Source: Lachnospiraceae bacterium (GTDB lineage: Bacteria > Bacillota > Clostridia > Lachnospirales > Lachnospiraceae). From it: a stretch of 64,000 nt of DNA. Within the stretch, counting starts at the first letter, position 1. Each line of letters opens with the position of its first letter. Position numbers and translations under genes: made by a program. The DNA lies in NCBI GenBank assembly GCA_017618075.1, contig JAFZUY010000027.1:1-64000 (forward strand). The letters are read 5' to 3'. Below are positions 51,621-60,828 of this stretch, piece after piece. The notes beneath the pieces were generated by a model. The model was not told where the DNA came from and did no database searches. It was given only the letters and a program-made list of their open reading frames with translations.

Positions 51621-54185
51621 TTATTCTTCGTCTTCGTCCGCCTCGTCGGTATCGTTAACATCGATGGGCTTGTCTTCTTTGTCCTCGCCCCAGATTCTCA
51701 TGTTAAGCTCTTTATCCTTCTTCTCGACGAGATCAAGCACTGCCTTAGCCTTAGCCTGCTCTGCGCTTGCCTTTTCCTCATCCTTGATGAGAAGTTCGAG
51801 GTTTGCGGAAATGATATCGATGTTGTTCTTGAATTCCTGAACAAGCTCTGCTGTCTTGTCAATTGCAACCTTGGTGATTTCTTCGATGTATGAATCGAAC
51901 TGAACCTTGGTTGTATTCGCGAACATTGTCTCAACGTCGTTCTTGTAAGACTTCTTATCGTTGGTAGAGAAGATGAAGATTGCCTTCTGCTTGTTGATGT
52001 ACTCATCCATCTTCAAAGCCTTTAAGCTTGAAGGAGGAACCTGAGTATCGGCAACGTTCGTGATTCTCTTGATAATCTCTTCATCGATTCCTTTATAACC
52101 TGAAATCTTCTTGATGATGATACCTTTGAGTTCGTCAATCTGCTGGATTAGAATTCTTCCACGGTTGTTCTTGTAGTTATCATCGATTTCCTGAAGATAT
52201 CTGTTAAGTTCGTTTCTGATGATGTTGTTCTTCTCTTCGAATACTTCGGGACGAAGAGCAATCCATTTCATCTTGTCTGCAATCTTGCCTGCCTGAATCT
52301 GACGGTTACCCATTACAGTGTATAACTGGTTGATATCATCAATCTGGAATACCATGTTCTCGGTAGTCATATTGGTAAGATAATCTGCATAGGCTTCATC
52401 AATATCCTTAACCATGCTGGTCTTCATCGTATTGATGTTTCTCTCGATTTCTTCCTTGGACAGTCTTGCCTGATTCTCAATTACTTCGTAGTCTTCACGG
52501 ATGAAATCTACGACGCTCTTGATGCCGTCGTAAAGACCTTTGGCCTTAACAGCAAGTGCATATTTACGACCGTACTGGATGATCTCTTTTTCAATCGCAT
52601 ACATACCGGAGTTAACGTAGATTCTCTGAAGGATGGGATAAAGACTGGAGTCCTCAGGATTGTTACACTTCTTAAGTTCTTCGAAGCAATCCTTGATAAG
52701 AGCCTTTGTCTCGTTATCCGAACGTGCAAGCTTGTCAAGCTTGAAGTACATACCTGTATCTACATCTACCTGGATGTTGTCTACTCTGAAAGGATCGTCA
52801 ACGGGATCGTTGTTGATTTCGTTCTTGTGGTTAGCCAGCCATCTTCTTTCGTCTTCCGTATCGACGTTGTTGCCGATAGCCTTTGCAATGTATGCTGCCT
52901 TGGATGATACGAAGAAGAGTCTTTCCTTGGAAAGGTCAATCTGCTGTGCCTCTTCGTTGTAAATCTTGTCTGTTTCCTTGAGAGTAACTTCGACTTTCTT
53001 TTTCTTCAAAAGCTGAAGGTCTGTAAGTGACTTTGTATCAGCCTGGTTGATTACGTGAAGCGATCTCGTAAGGTCGATGGTTGTAGCTTCGTTTTCTCTG
53101 TTGCTTGAATTAATCAGGTTGTAGAGAATCGAGTTACCTGTACCTTCCATCTTGGTCGGCTCGTATAAAACGATTAAGATGGAGTTGGTCTGCTGAGCAA
53201 GTGCTTTCTGAAGTACGAGCAGGTGCTCATTGGAGTTCGAGTCGGTACCGGGTGTATCGTAGAAGGTGAAGTTGATGTTCTCGTCCAAAGGAATCGGAAA
53301 GCTTACTTCGATGATACCGTCGATATATTCTTCGTTCTCGTCAGTTCCCATATTGGGAATGTCGTTTAATTTCTTAAGTACCTGGTATAACTGTTCATGC
53401 TGCTGAAGTCTGAACATGATAGCGGAGTTAACTTCGGAATTGATCTTCTCCTGAGTAATCTCGCATTCGCCGTCAGCATGGAAAGCAAATCTCTTTTTCT
53501 CTGCATCCCAGACAATGTTTGCGATAACCGATGTATCGGGATCGCTGCCTTTTTTGATTACAAACGAAACAGCGGGCTCCTTGGCGTTCTTGATTCTGAA
53601 CATCTTGGCCGTCTCGGAGTTGATACTCTCGGGAAGAATTCTCTTGCCGATTAACGCATTGATGAATGTTGACTTACCGGAAGAATATGTACCGACCAGG
53701 CAAAGGTTAACGTCCGAATTGTTAAGTCTTGCTTTCTTGGATTCAAACTCTGTCTTTCTTTCAACAAATGATTTTCTGATGTCGGAATTCTGAAGTTCGT
53801 TATCGAATGTCTCAAGAGTTGCATCACAAAAATCCGCAATAGCGGTATAAATCTCCGTTACGGAAGGAAGTTCGATGAACTGTGTAACCTTAAATCTGTC
53901 TTCGTTAACGGATTTGTTGTATTCTCTGACTTTTTTTACAAAGTCTTCATAGTCAACCTTGGTTCCCTTGAAAACCAGATTGACATTGTCTCTTAAAAAT
54001 TGTTCCCAAATATCATCAAAGAATTTATTGCCGTGATTCTGGAGCAGGAATTCGCCGTTGTCAGGTCCGTACTGATTGAGCCAGGGACACATGGCATAAG
54101 GAATCTCCACGAACTCGCCCTTTGCTTTGGCAAGAAAACGAATCTCCTTCTTCACAGGATGATACATTATCATTAATTCTTTCAT
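51621..54185 (-). CDS. Dynamin-like GTPase, 854 aa
   Basis: Large GTPase with G1 GTYSSGKST (165-173), G3 DTPG (310-313) and G4 NQAD (380-383). The 137-residue gap between G1 and G3 is larger than in typical dynamins and suggests an insert between them. After the G domain, residues ~450-820 are helical and coiled-coil-like, and the end is acidic (DVNDTDEADEDEE). The first 160 residues form an additional N-terminal domain with no recognised fold. No membrane paddle or second dynamin gene is seen (many bacteria have pairs), so membrane remodelling is inferred from family only. GGGGAGG precedes the ATG at 54185. Transcribed alone from 54242-54270. Confidence 0.85.
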   Translation of the reverse strand: MKELMIMYHPVKKEIRFLAKAKGEFVEIPYAMCPWLNQYGPDNGEFLLQNHGNKFFDDIWEQFLRDNVNLVFKGTKVDYEDFVKKVREYNKSVNEDRFKVTQFIELPSVTEIYTAIADFCDATLETFDNELQNSDIRKSFVERKTEFESKKARLNNSDVNLCLVGTYSSGKSTFINALIGKRILPESINSETAKMFRIKNAKEPAVSFVIKKGSDPDTSVIANIVWDAEKKRFAFHADGECEITQEKINSEVNSAIMFRLQQHEQLYQVLKKLNDIPNMGTDENEEYIDGIIEVSFPIPLDENINFTFYDTPGTDSNSNEHLLVLQKALAQQTNSILIVLYEPTKMEGTGNSILYNLINSSNRENEATTIDLTRSLHVINQADTKSLTDLQLLKKKKVEVTLKETDKIYNEEAQQIDLSKERLFFVSSKAAYIAKAIGNNVDTEDERRWLANHKNEINNDPVDDPFRVDNIQVDVDTGMYFKLDKLARSDNETKALIKDCFEELKKCNNPEDSSLYPILQRIYVNSGMYAIEKEIIQYGRKYALAVKAKGLYDGIKSVVDFIREDYEVIENQARLSKEEIERNINTMKTSMVKDIDEAYADYLTNMTTENMVFQIDDINQLYTVMGNRQIQAGKIADKMKWIALRPEVFEEKNNIIRNELNRYLQEIDDNYKNNRGRILIQQIDELKGIIIKKISGYKGIDEEIIKRITNVADTQVPPSSLKALKMDEYINKQKAIFIFSTNDKKSYKNDVETMFANTTKVQFDSYIEEITKVAIDKTAELVQEFKNNIDIISANLELLIKDEEKASAEQAKAKAVLDLVEKKDKELNMRIWGEDKEDKPIDVNDTDEADEDEE

Positions 54186-54241
54186 GAATGCCTCCCCAAA
54201 TGTCTGTTAGGGTGAATATCTATTAATCCACACCATTTTTT

Positions 54242-54270
54242 ATTATATACTTTATAGTGTCAAAAATCAA
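54242..54270 (-). promoter_or_regulatory. Candidate promoter of the dynamin-like gene
   Basis: TTGATT (54265-54270), 17-base spacer, TATAAT (54242-54247) on the minus strand, about 57 bases before the ATG. Confidence 0.65.
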
Positions 54271-54323
54271 ACGATATTCTAAACTTTGAACCCTATTTCT
54301 TTACACTTTTTTGCAAAAATTTT

Positions 54324-55001
54324 CTAATTCACATTTTCAATCTGCCAGTCGATGGGAGAAAGACCGTTTTCCCGTAAAAAATCGTTGGCTTTTTTGAAGT
54401 GTCCGCAGTCGAAAAATCCTCTGTATGCAGAGAGGGGTGAAGGATGCGGAGCCGTCAGAATCAGATGGTTTGGATTGTTTAAAATCTCTTTTTTCGAAAT
54501 CGCCGACTTACCCCAGAGCATAAAAACTATCGGCCGGTTCTGCTCGTTTAAAATCTTTATTGTCGCATCGGTGAATCTTTCCCAGCCTATTCCCTGATGT
54601 GACTGAGGCGAATGAGCCCTGACCGTCAGCACGGCGTTTAACAAAAACACTCCCTGTCTGGCCCATTTTTCAAGATATCCGTTATCCGGTATGTAACAAC
54701 CCAGTTCCCTGTTTAATTCCTCGTAAATGTTTTTCAGCGAAGGCGGTATTTCTATGCCTTTTTGCACCGAAAAACATAGTCCGTGAGCCTGCCCGACATC
54801 ATGATAGGGGTCCTGTCCGAGTATCACGACCTTGACATTTTCAAGCGGAGTAAAATGATATGCGTTAAAAAGATCCTGTTTGGGCGGGAAAACCGTATGA
54901 TTCCTGTATTCGTCGAGAAGTTTTTTGTAAAGATTAATATAATATTCTTTGCTGAATTCTTCTTTTAGGGCCTTTTCCCACTCTCCTGTGATAGGCGGCA
55001 T
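54324..55001 (-). CDS. ung: Uracil-DNA glycosylase
   Basis: Excises uracil from DNA. 225 aa, family 1. Water-activating motif GQDPYHD (Asp64, His67 region), GLCFSVQKG, and the DNA-intercalation loop HPSPLSAYRGFF (about 185-196). The ATG at 55001 has GAGGTTATAAT. It begins one base after the hisF stop, so the gene pair hisH-hisF-ung is likely one transcript. Confidence 0.96.
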   Translation of the reverse strand: MPPITGEWEKALKEEFSKEYYINLYKKLLDEYRNHTVFPPKQDLFNAYHFTPLENVKVVILGQDPYHDVGQAHGLCFSVQKGIEIPPSLKNIYEELNRELGCYIPDNGYLEKWARQGVFLLNAVLTVRAHSPQSHQGIGWERFTDATIKILNEQNRPIVFMLWGKSAISKKEILNNPNHLILTAPHPSPLSAYRGFFDCGHFKKANDFLRENGLSPIDWQIENVN

Positions 55002-55002
55002 A

Positions 55003-55764
55003 TTATAACCTCACGGGTATTCCTTCGTTTGCAAGGAATTTCTTTACTTCACGAATTTCAAGTTCCTTAAAGTGAAAAAGACTTGCTGCAAGCGCTGCAT
55101 CGGCTTTTCCTTCTGTCAATGCATCCTTAAAATGCTCCATGGTACCTGCACCGCCCGAAGCTATAACGGGAATCGAAACATTTTCAGCAATGGTTCTGGT
55201 TAATTCGATATCGTAGCCGTTCTTCGTACCGTCGCAGTCCATACTGGTAAGCAAAATCTCTCCGGCACCGAGTTCACAGGCTTTTATGGCCCATTCAAGC
55301 GCATCTATGCCCATATCGACACGTCCGCCGTTTTTATAAATATTCCAGCCGCTTCCGTCCGCTCTTCTCTTGGCATCTATGGCCACAACAACGCACTGTG
55401 AACCGAATTTATCCGCAGCTTCTGCGATTAAATTAGGGTTCATGATTGCGGCAGAGTTAACGGCCACCTTGTCGGCGCCCTCTCTTAAAATCTTTTTAAA
55501 ATCATCGACGGTTCTGATGCCGCCGCCTACGGTGAACGGAATAAATACGCTTTCCGCAACCGCTCTTACCATGTCAACCACTGTATCTCTCGCATCAGAG
55601 CTAGCGGTAATGTCCAGAAAAACAAGCTCATCCGCACCTGCTTTGTCATAAGCAAGCGCACATTCAACCGGGTCTCCGGCATCTATCAGATTGACAAAAT
55701 TTACACCTTTTACAACGCGTCCGGCATTAACGTCGAGACACGGAATAATTCTTTTTGTATGCAT
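55003..55764 (-). CDS. hisF: Imidazole glycerol phosphate synthase, cyclase subunit
   Basis: Forms IGP and AICAR with HisH. 253 aa TIM barrel with catalytic Asp11 ([10 protein letters not shown]), the second catalytic Asp in VVVAIDAKR (about 130), and phosphate-binding GGGIRT and ASGGAGT loops. The ribosome site GGAGGCTTAA overlaps the end of hisH, so translation is probably coupled. hisC is elsewhere (25891-26949). Confidence 0.97.
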   Translation of the reverse strand: MHTKRIIPCLDVNAGRVVKGVNFVNLIDAGDPVECALAYDKAGADELVFLDITASSDARDTVVDMVRAVAESVFIPFTVGGGIRTVDDFKKILREGADKVAVNSAAIMNPNLIAEAADKFGSQCVVVAIDAKRRADGSGWNIYKNGGRVDMGIDALEWAIKACELGAGEILLTSMDCDGTKNGYDIELTRTIAENVSIPVIASGGAGTMEHFKDALTEGKADAALAASLFHFKELEIREVKKFLANEGIPVRL

Positions 55765-56373
55765 TTAAGCCTCCAGGAAATTCTTTAAGATCTTAAGTCC
55801 CACCGCCGAGCTCTTCTCGGGATGAAACTGTGTGGCATATATATTTCCCCACTCCACTGCTGCGTGGACAGTCGTACCGTATTCTGTGGTTGCTGCAACG
55901 ATTTTTTCATCCTGCGCCTTAAGATAATACGAATGGACGAAATAAACGTAGCTTCCCTTTACAACTTTCTTAAAAAGTATGCTTTTCTTCGGAAAATCAA
56001 GGGAATTCCAGCCCATGTGCGGAATCTTTCTGTCGTCTCCTTCGGGGAGTCTTAAGATTTTACCCTTCAAAAGTCCGAGTCCCTCGATACCGGGACTCTC
56101 TTCGCTTGATTCAAACAAAAGCTGAAGTCCGAGGCAGATTCCAAGGAGCGGTTTGCTCTCATCCACTACAAGTTCTTTTATGATTTCGGTAAGGCCGTAT
56201 TCGTTTAACTTACCCATCGCATCTCCGAATGCTCCAACGCCCGGAAGAATCAGTTTGTCGGCCTTTTTAAGCACTTCCTTGTCTCTCGTAATCACGCAGT
56301 CATATCCAAGTTTAATTACCGCTTTTTCAACGCTTTTGATATTGCCTGCATCGTAATCAATTATAGCTATCAT
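55765..56373 (-). CDS. hisH: Imidazole glycerol phosphate synthase, glutaminase subunit
   Basis: Class I glutamine amidotransferase that passes ammonia to HisF. 202 aa. Nucleophile Cys80 (LLGICLGLQ), His184 and Glu186 (FHPEKSS). PGVGAFGDAM near 45-54. The ATG at 56373 has GGAGGATAT. It leads the hisH-hisF-ung group, downstream of the tRNA-Pro terminator. The remaining 100 bases between that terminator and the start have no clear promoter that I could assign. Confidence 0.96.
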   Translation of the reverse strand: MIAIIDYDAGNIKSVEKAVIKLGYDCVITRDKEVLKKADKLILPGVGAFGDAMGKLNEYGLTEIIKELVVDESKPLLGICLGLQLLFESSEESPGIEGLGLLKGKILRLPEGDDRKIPHMGWNSLDFPKKSILFKKVVKGSYVYFVHSYYLKAQDEKIVAATTEYGTTVHAAVEWGNIYATQFHPEKSSAVGLKILKNFLEA

Positions 56374-56480
56374 ATATCCTCCGAAAGTGTATTTTTCTGT
56401 CTGAAAAAAGCAAATAAAAAACCTCGGCTGTCAATCCATCGGTTAAAAAAATTTGTCTGAAACCGAAAAACCGCCGTTAA

Positions 56481-56522
56481 AATAAAAAAATACACATGAC
56501 AATTATAACATAGTCATGTGTA
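56481..56522 (-). terminator. Terminator after tRNA-Pro
   Basis: Ten-bp perfect stem TACACATGAC (56491-56500) / GTCATGTGTA (56513-56522), then a seven-T run on the minus strand (56484-56490). The region 56374-56480 beyond it holds no gene. Confidence 0.9.
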
Positions 56523-56551
56523 AAAAACAGTATTTACTGTAATAAAAAAAA

Positions 56552-56626
56552 TCGGAGTGACAAGATTTGAACTTGCGACCTCTGCCTCCCTAAGACAGCG
56601 CTCTAGCCAAACTGAGCCACACCCCG
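56552..56626 (-). tRNA. tRNA-Pro(AGG)
   Basis: Cloverleaf on the minus strand: acceptor CGGGGTG/CACTCCG (G-T allowed), D arm GCTC/GAGC, anticodon stem CTGTC/GGCAG with loop TTAGGGA giving anticodon AGG, T loop TTCAAAT, discriminator A. CCA is not encoded. AGG is an unusual proline anticodon in bacteria (TGG or GGG is usual); A34 would need conversion to inosine. It is preceded by a strong promoter and followed by a terminator. Confidence 0.93.
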
Positions 56627-56656
56627 ATTGACGCGATTTTTCAATCCGCAACGACT

Positions 56657-56685
56657 ATTATATCCAAACACCACACCTAAGTCAA
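56657..56685 (-). promoter_or_regulatory. Promoter of tRNA-Pro
   Basis: TTGACT (56680-56685), 17-base spacer, consensus TATAAT (56657-56662) on the minus strand, about 31 bases from the tRNA 5' end. Confidence 0.88.
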
Positions 56686-56693
56686 GTAAAAAT

Positions 56694-57296
56694 TTAATTT
56701 GTTTTTGCGATGCTTTCAAGATACTCTTCAACCTTCACGTAAATCTCCTCCAGACCCCTCTTGTCCTCGGCCGAAAACGGTATAATTACAGTGTTTTTGT
56801 CGCATTCAAGCTTCTTTTTAATGATTGATACCTGTTTGCTTACTGCACCCTTTGATATTTTATCCGCCTTTGTGGCTATAACTATCGGATCAAAGCCGTT
56901 TGCAACGATCCAGTCGTACATCTGAACGTCGTTTGCACTCGGCTCGTGTCTTATATCCACGAGAAGAAAAACAGCCTTTAGTGTGGGCGATTTCTTTAAG
57001 TATCTCTCAATCATCTTGCCCCACTGTTCCTTGACGGATTCCGAGACCTTTGCATAGCCGTAACCGGGTAAGTCAACGAGATAAAATTCGGAATTAATGT
57101 TGTAATAGTTGATTGTCTGTGTTTTACCGGGCTGCGAGGATATTCTGGCATACGATTTTCTGTTCATAAAAGCATTTATAAGCGAAGATTTGCCGACATT
57201 ACTCTTGCCTGCAAAAGCAAATTCGGGGAGCGAATTATTCGGAAGTCTTGAGCTTACACCGCATACGGTTTCAAGATTTATGCTTTTTATTTTCAT
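56694..57296 (-). CDS. engB: Ribosome biogenesis GTP-binding protein EngB (YsxC/YihA)
   Basis: TRAFAC-class GTPase needed for 50S subunit maturation. 200 aa. Walker A AGKSNVGKSS (about 29-38), DLPGYGYAKV (G3, about 75-84), TKADK (G4, about 141-145), and SAEDK (G5). It is the next gene after clpX, as in other Firmicutes where lon genes often intervene; no lon gene is present here. ATG 57296 with AAAGGATTAAGGC. Confidence 0.96.
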   Translation of the reverse strand: MKIKSINLETVCGVSSRLPNNSLPEFAFAGKSNVGKSSLINAFMNRKSYARISSQPGKTQTINYYNINSEFYLVDLPGYGYAKVSESVKEQWGKMIERYLKKSPTLKAVFLLVDIRHEPSANDVQMYDWIVANGFDPIVIATKADKISKGAVSKQVSIIKKKLECDKNTVIIPFSAEDKRGLEEIYVKVEEYLESIAKTN

Positions 57297-57313
57297 GCCT
57301 TAATCCTTTCGAT

Positions 57314-57347
57314 TTTTACAAAGCCTGGCACCCTTCGGGAGCCGGGC
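57314..57347 (-). terminator. Second GC-rich hairpin between clpX and engB
   Basis: GCCTGGC-A-CCC (57323-57333) / GGG-A-GCCGGGC (57337-57347) with one G-T pair on plus. The minus-strand tail is GCTTTGTAAAAATC, so it could back up the first terminator. Confidence 0.5.
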
Positions 57348-57356
57348 ACTGATGAA

Positions 57357-57383
57357 TGAAAAAGGGGCAATTTCTTGCCCCTT
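57357..57383 (-). terminator. Terminator after clpX
   Basis: AAGGGGCAA (57362-57370) / TTGCCCCTT (57375-57383) with a 4-base loop, then T5 on the minus strand (GCCCCTTTTTCATTC). Confidence 0.85.
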
Positions 57384-57387
57384 AATA

Positions 57388-58710
57388 TTACGCTGTTACG
57401 GTTTCGGTCGAAACGTTAACCGCTTCTCCTTTTCTTATCACCACAGGTTCGGATAAACCTAGAATGGAATCCTTGGTGATATGGCACTCTGCAATGGTAT
57501 CGTCCGAAGGAATTTCGAACATTACCCTTGTCATAACCTTTTCCATAATGGATCTGATACCTCTCGCACCGGTCTTACGTTCGTAAGCTTCCTTGGCGAT
57601 TTCTTTTACGGCATCCTCATCAAAGAAAAGATTTACGTCGTCAATCTTAAACAAAGCCGTATACTGCTTAATCATGGAGTTTTTCGGCTCTTTTATGATC
57701 TTAACAAGTGCTTCCTCATCGAGGCCCTCTAATGCCACATTAATGGGCACACGGCCTACAAATTCGGGAATAAGTCCGAATTTTACGAGGTCCTGAGGTG
57801 CAACTTCCTTGAAAAGATTGCTCTTTTCGAGGATATTGTTTTTAACGATTTCGGAATTGAAACCGATTGACTTTTTGTTGAGTCTCTGCTCGATAATATT
57901 TTCGAGTCCGTCAAACGCACCGCCACAGATAAACAGAATATTTGTTGTATCGATGGGGATGAGTTCCTGCTGGGGATGCTTTCTGCCGCCCTGAGGGGGA
58001 ACGGATGCATTCGTGCCTTCGATTATCTTTAAAAGTGCCTGCTGAACGCCTTCACCCGATACGTCTCTGGTGATGGATACATTCTCGCTCTTTTTGGTAA
58101 TCTTGTCGATTTCATCGATATAAACAATACCGTACTCTGCTCTTGCAACATCATAATCCGCAGCCTGAATCAGCTTAAGAAGGATGTTTTCAACGTCTTC
58201 ACCTACATAGCCTGCTTCGGTAAGTGTAGTCGCATCACAAATGGCAAAAGGCACATTAATGATCTTTGCAAGCGTCTGTGCAAGATATGTTTTACCGGAG
58301 CCCGTAGGTCCGAGCATAAGTATATTGCTCTTCTGGAGTTCCACATCAAGATCTGCCTGAGTGGTAACTCTTTTGTAATGATTGTAAACGGCTACAGACA
58401 GGACTATCTTTGCTTCTTCCTGTCCCACCACATAATCATCAAGAAACTCTTTTATCTGCTTGGGCTTTAAAAGGTTGATATTTAAATTTGTTTTACTAAA
58501 ATCGTAATCCGATGCTTCAAACAAATCTTCTTCCATGCCTTCTTTTGCCTGAAGTTTTAAGATATCATTGCATGTGGAAATACATTCGTCGCAAATATAT
58601 ATTCCGCCCGGTCCTGCTATCATCTGGCCGACCTGGCTCTGTGTCTGTCCGCAGAAAGAACATTTTACCTGTTTGCCGTTTTTGTCGGAATCATTTCTTT
58701 TGTTTGCCAT
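57388..58710 (-). CDS. clpX: ATP-dependent Clp protease, ATP-binding subunit ClpX
   Basis: AAA+ unfoldase that feeds ClpP. 440 aa. N-terminal zinc domain with Cys17, Cys20, Cys40 and Cys43 (CSFC...CDEC), Walker [13 protein letters not shown] (about 123-134), Walker [10 protein letters not shown], pore loop region [10 protein letters not shown], sensor and RIP-like [10 protein letters not shown] motif, and the ClpP-contact loop in IEGT...[10 protein letters not shown]. The ATG at 58710 lies one base after the clpP stop, and AGGAGTAAT precedes it. It ends with two hairpins. Confidence 0.97.
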   Translation of the reverse strand: MANKRNDSDKNGKQVKCSFCGQTQSQVGQMIAGPGGIYICDECISTCNDILKLQAKEGMEEDLFEASDYDFSKTNLNINLLKPKQIKEFLDDYVVGQEEAKIVLSVAVYNHYKRVTTQADLDVELQKSNILMLGPTGSGKTYLAQTLAKIINVPFAICDATTLTEAGYVGEDVENILLKLIQAADYDVARAEYGIVYIDEIDKITKKSENVSITRDVSGEGVQQALLKIIEGTNASVPPQGGRKHPQQELIPIDTTNILFICGGAFDGLENIIEQRLNKKSIGFNSEIVKNNILEKSNLFKEVAPQDLVKFGLIPEFVGRVPINVALEGLDEEALVKIIKEPKNSMIKQYTALFKIDDVNLFFDEDAVKEIAKEAYERKTGARGIRSIMEKVMTRVMFEIPSDDTIAECHITKDSILGLSEPVVIRKGEAVNVSTETVTA

Positions 58711-58711
58711 A

Positions 58712-59311
58712 TTACTCCTGTTTGCTCTCTTCTCTCGAAGAAATTACAAGGTCAATAAGACCGTATTCCTTAGCTTCTTCTGCAGTCATCCAGTTATCAC
58801 GGTCGGTATCTTTTGCGATAACGTCGAGAGGCTGGTTACAGTTTTCAGCAAGGATTTTGTTCAGCTTTTCCTTAGTCTTTAAGATGTGCTTTGCAGCAAT
58901 CTCAATCTCGGTAGCCTGTCCCTGAGCACCGCCCAAAGGCTGATGAATCATAATCTCAGCATTGGGAAGAGCCATTCTCTTACCTTTTGCACCGCCTGAG
59001 AGTAAGAATGCTCCCATTGAAGCTGCCATGCCGATACAGATTGTGGAAACATCGCACTTGATGTACTGCATTGTATCGTAAATAGCAAAGCCTGCGGTTA
59101 CGGATCCTCCGGGAGAGTTGATATAAAGCTGAATATCCTTTTCGGGATCTTCCGCTTCAAGGAAAAGAAGCTGTGCAACTACTAAAGATGCAGTCACTTC
59201 GTTTACTTCCTCTCCGAGGAAAATGATTCTTTCTTTTAAAAGACGTGAGTAAATATCATAACTTCTCTCGCCTCTGCTTGTCTGTTCAATGACATAAGGT
59301 ACAAGACTCAT
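58712..59311 (-). CDS. clpP: ATP-dependent Clp protease, proteolytic subunit ClpP
   Basis: Serine protease of 199 aa forming heptameric rings; partner of ClpX. Catalytic triad Ser98 ([10 protein letters not shown]), His123 (MIHQPLGG) and Asp172 (DTDRDNW). The N-terminus [24 protein letters not shown] is the classic processing region. The ATG at 59311 has AAGGAGCATTTT. It lies 23 bases after the tig stop, giving the order tig-clpP-clpX on one transcript. Confidence 0.97.
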   Translation of the reverse strand: MSLVPYVIEQTSRGERSYDIYSRLLKERIIFLGEEVNEVTASLVVAQLLFLEAEDPEKDIQLYINSPGGSVTAGFAIYDTMQYIKCDVSTICIGMAASMGAFLLSGGAKGKRMALPNAEIMIHQPLGGAQGQATEIEIAAKHILKTKEKLNKILAENCNQPLDVIAKDTDRDNWMTAEEAKEYGLIDLVISSREESKQE

Positions 59312-59334
59312 AAAATGCTCCTTATTCTAAGATA

Positions 59335-60738
59335 CTATTCTTCTGTCTTCTCTTCAGCTGCTTCTTTCTTAGCCTTGGTTGCCTTCTTAGGCTTCTCTTC
59401 GCCTTCTTCAGCTACTTCTTCTTTAGCCTTTTTTGTTGCCTTCTTAGCAGCCTTTTCCTTTGCGTTCTCTGTTATGAAGTCAATAGCCTTCTGCATAGCG
59501 ATGTCTTTTTTGATTGCATCTTCGTTGCCTGCGCCGAGGGTTTCTTTAACCTTCTCAACATCCATCTTGTAGTTGTCTGCAATCTTTTTGATTTCAGCTT
59601 CAACATCGTCATCTGTAACTTCGATGTTTTCTGCCTTAGCTACTGCTTCAAGAACGAGCTGTGTCTTAATCTTCTGTTCTGCCTGAGGTTTGATCTGTTC
59701 CATCATAATCTCGGCATTCATTCCTGTATACTTGAAGTACTGATCGATGCTCATGCCCTGATATCTTAATCTCTGAGCAAACTCATCGAGCATCTCTCTC
59801 TGCTGTGTTGCAAGCATCATCTCGGGAATTTCGATTTCGGAATCTTCGATGATTGCATTTACTGCAGCATCTTCTTTAGCCTTCTTTGCATCATCTGCCT
59901 TCTTGTCGGAAAGGTTCTTCTTAACAGATTCCTTGTACTCGGCAAATGTATCGTAACTGGAAACATCACTTGCAAAATCATCATCAAGATCAGCAAGCTG
60001 TTTTTCCTTGATTTCATGGATTTTTACCTTGAATACAGCAGGCTTTCCTGCAAGGTTTGCAGCCTGGTAATTCTCGGGGAATGTAACGTTAACGTCAAAT
60101 TCGTCATCGATGTTCTTGCCGATGATCTGATCTTCGAAAGTATCGATGAATGAATGAGAACCGATTTCAAGGTTGTAGTTCTCACCCTTGCCGCCTTCAA
60201 AAGCAACGCCGTCAACAAAACCTTCAAAGTCGATGGTTACTGTATCGCCGCTCTTTACTTCTCTTTCAACGCTGACGATTCTTGCAGCGTTCTGTCTTTC
60301 TTTTTCGATGGCTTCGTTAACTTCGTCTTCGCTTACTTCGACATCAATCTTGTCGATTTCTACACCTTTATATTTTCCAAGCTTGATTTCAGGCTTTAAT
60401 GCAACTTCTGCACTGAAAACGAAAGACTTTCCTGCTTCCATTTCCACTACTTCAATCTTGGGAGCGGAAACGATTTCAAGTTCCTTGATTGCTTCGTCAT
60501 ATGTCTTCTCGTAAGCATCGGGAATGATAATGTTGGCTGCGTCCTCATAAAAGACTTCCTTGCCGTACATCTTTTCAATCATTGCTTTGGGAACCTTTCC
60601 CGCACGGAATCCGGGAACGGAAATTCTCTTTTTATTTTTCTGATATGCTTTTTCGCAAGCAGCATCGAATTCTTCTGCAGAAACATCAATGATCAGCTTT
60701 GCCATACTACCTTCAAGCTTTTCAACCTTATAGCCCAT
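59335..60738 (-). CDS. tig: Trigger factor
   Basis: Ribosome-bound chaperone and peptidyl-prolyl isomerase. 467 aa from the ATG at 60738; the further upstream TTG is weak and lacks a better ribosome site. N-terminal ribosome-docking signature appears as VPGFRAGKVP (about 38-50), the FKBP-like PPIase domain around GDTVTIDFEGFVDG, and the helical C-terminal domain. The last 40 residues are an unusual Lys/Glu/Ala-rich tail (KAAKKATKKAKEEVAEEGEEKPKKATKAK style, shown here only as its composition), longer than in E. coli Tig. A strong promoter lies at 60789-60817. Confidence 0.95.
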   Translation of the reverse strand: MGYKVEKLEGSMAKLIIDVSAEEFDAACEKAYQKNKKRISVPGFRAGKVPKAMIEKMYGKEVFYEDAANIIIPDAYEKTYDEAIKELEIVSAPKIEVVEMEAGKSFVFSAEVALKPEIKLGKYKGVEIDKIDVEVSEDEVNEAIEKERQNAARIVSVEREVKSGDTVTIDFEGFVDGVAFEGGKGENYNLEIGSHSFIDTFEDQIIGKNIDDEFDVNVTFPENYQAANLAGKPAVFKVKIHEIKEKQLADLDDDFASDVSSYDTFAEYKESVKKNLSDKKADDAKKAKEDAAVNAIIEDSEIEIPEMMLATQQREMLDEFAQRLRYQGMSIDQYFKYTGMNAEIMMEQIKPQAEQKIKTQLVLEAVAKAENIEVTDDDVEAEIKKIADNYKMDVEKVKETLGAGNEDAIKKDIAMQKAIDFITENAKEKAAKKATKKAKEEVAEEGEEKPKKATKAKKEAAEEKTEE

Positions 60739-60788
60739 TTTAAATAAATCTCCTTTCAAAAGCGTGATTATATCACAGTCAATTGATT

Positions 60789-60817
60789 ATTATAACATAA
60801 CCGTAGGTTTTTGTAAA
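60789..60817 (-). promoter_or_regulatory. Promoter of tig-clpP-clpX
   Basis: TTTACA (60812-60817), 17-base spacer, consensus TATAAT (60789-60794) on the minus strand, about 50 bases before the tig ATG. Confidence 0.82.
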
Positions 60818-60828
60818 AGAAAAGTTGC

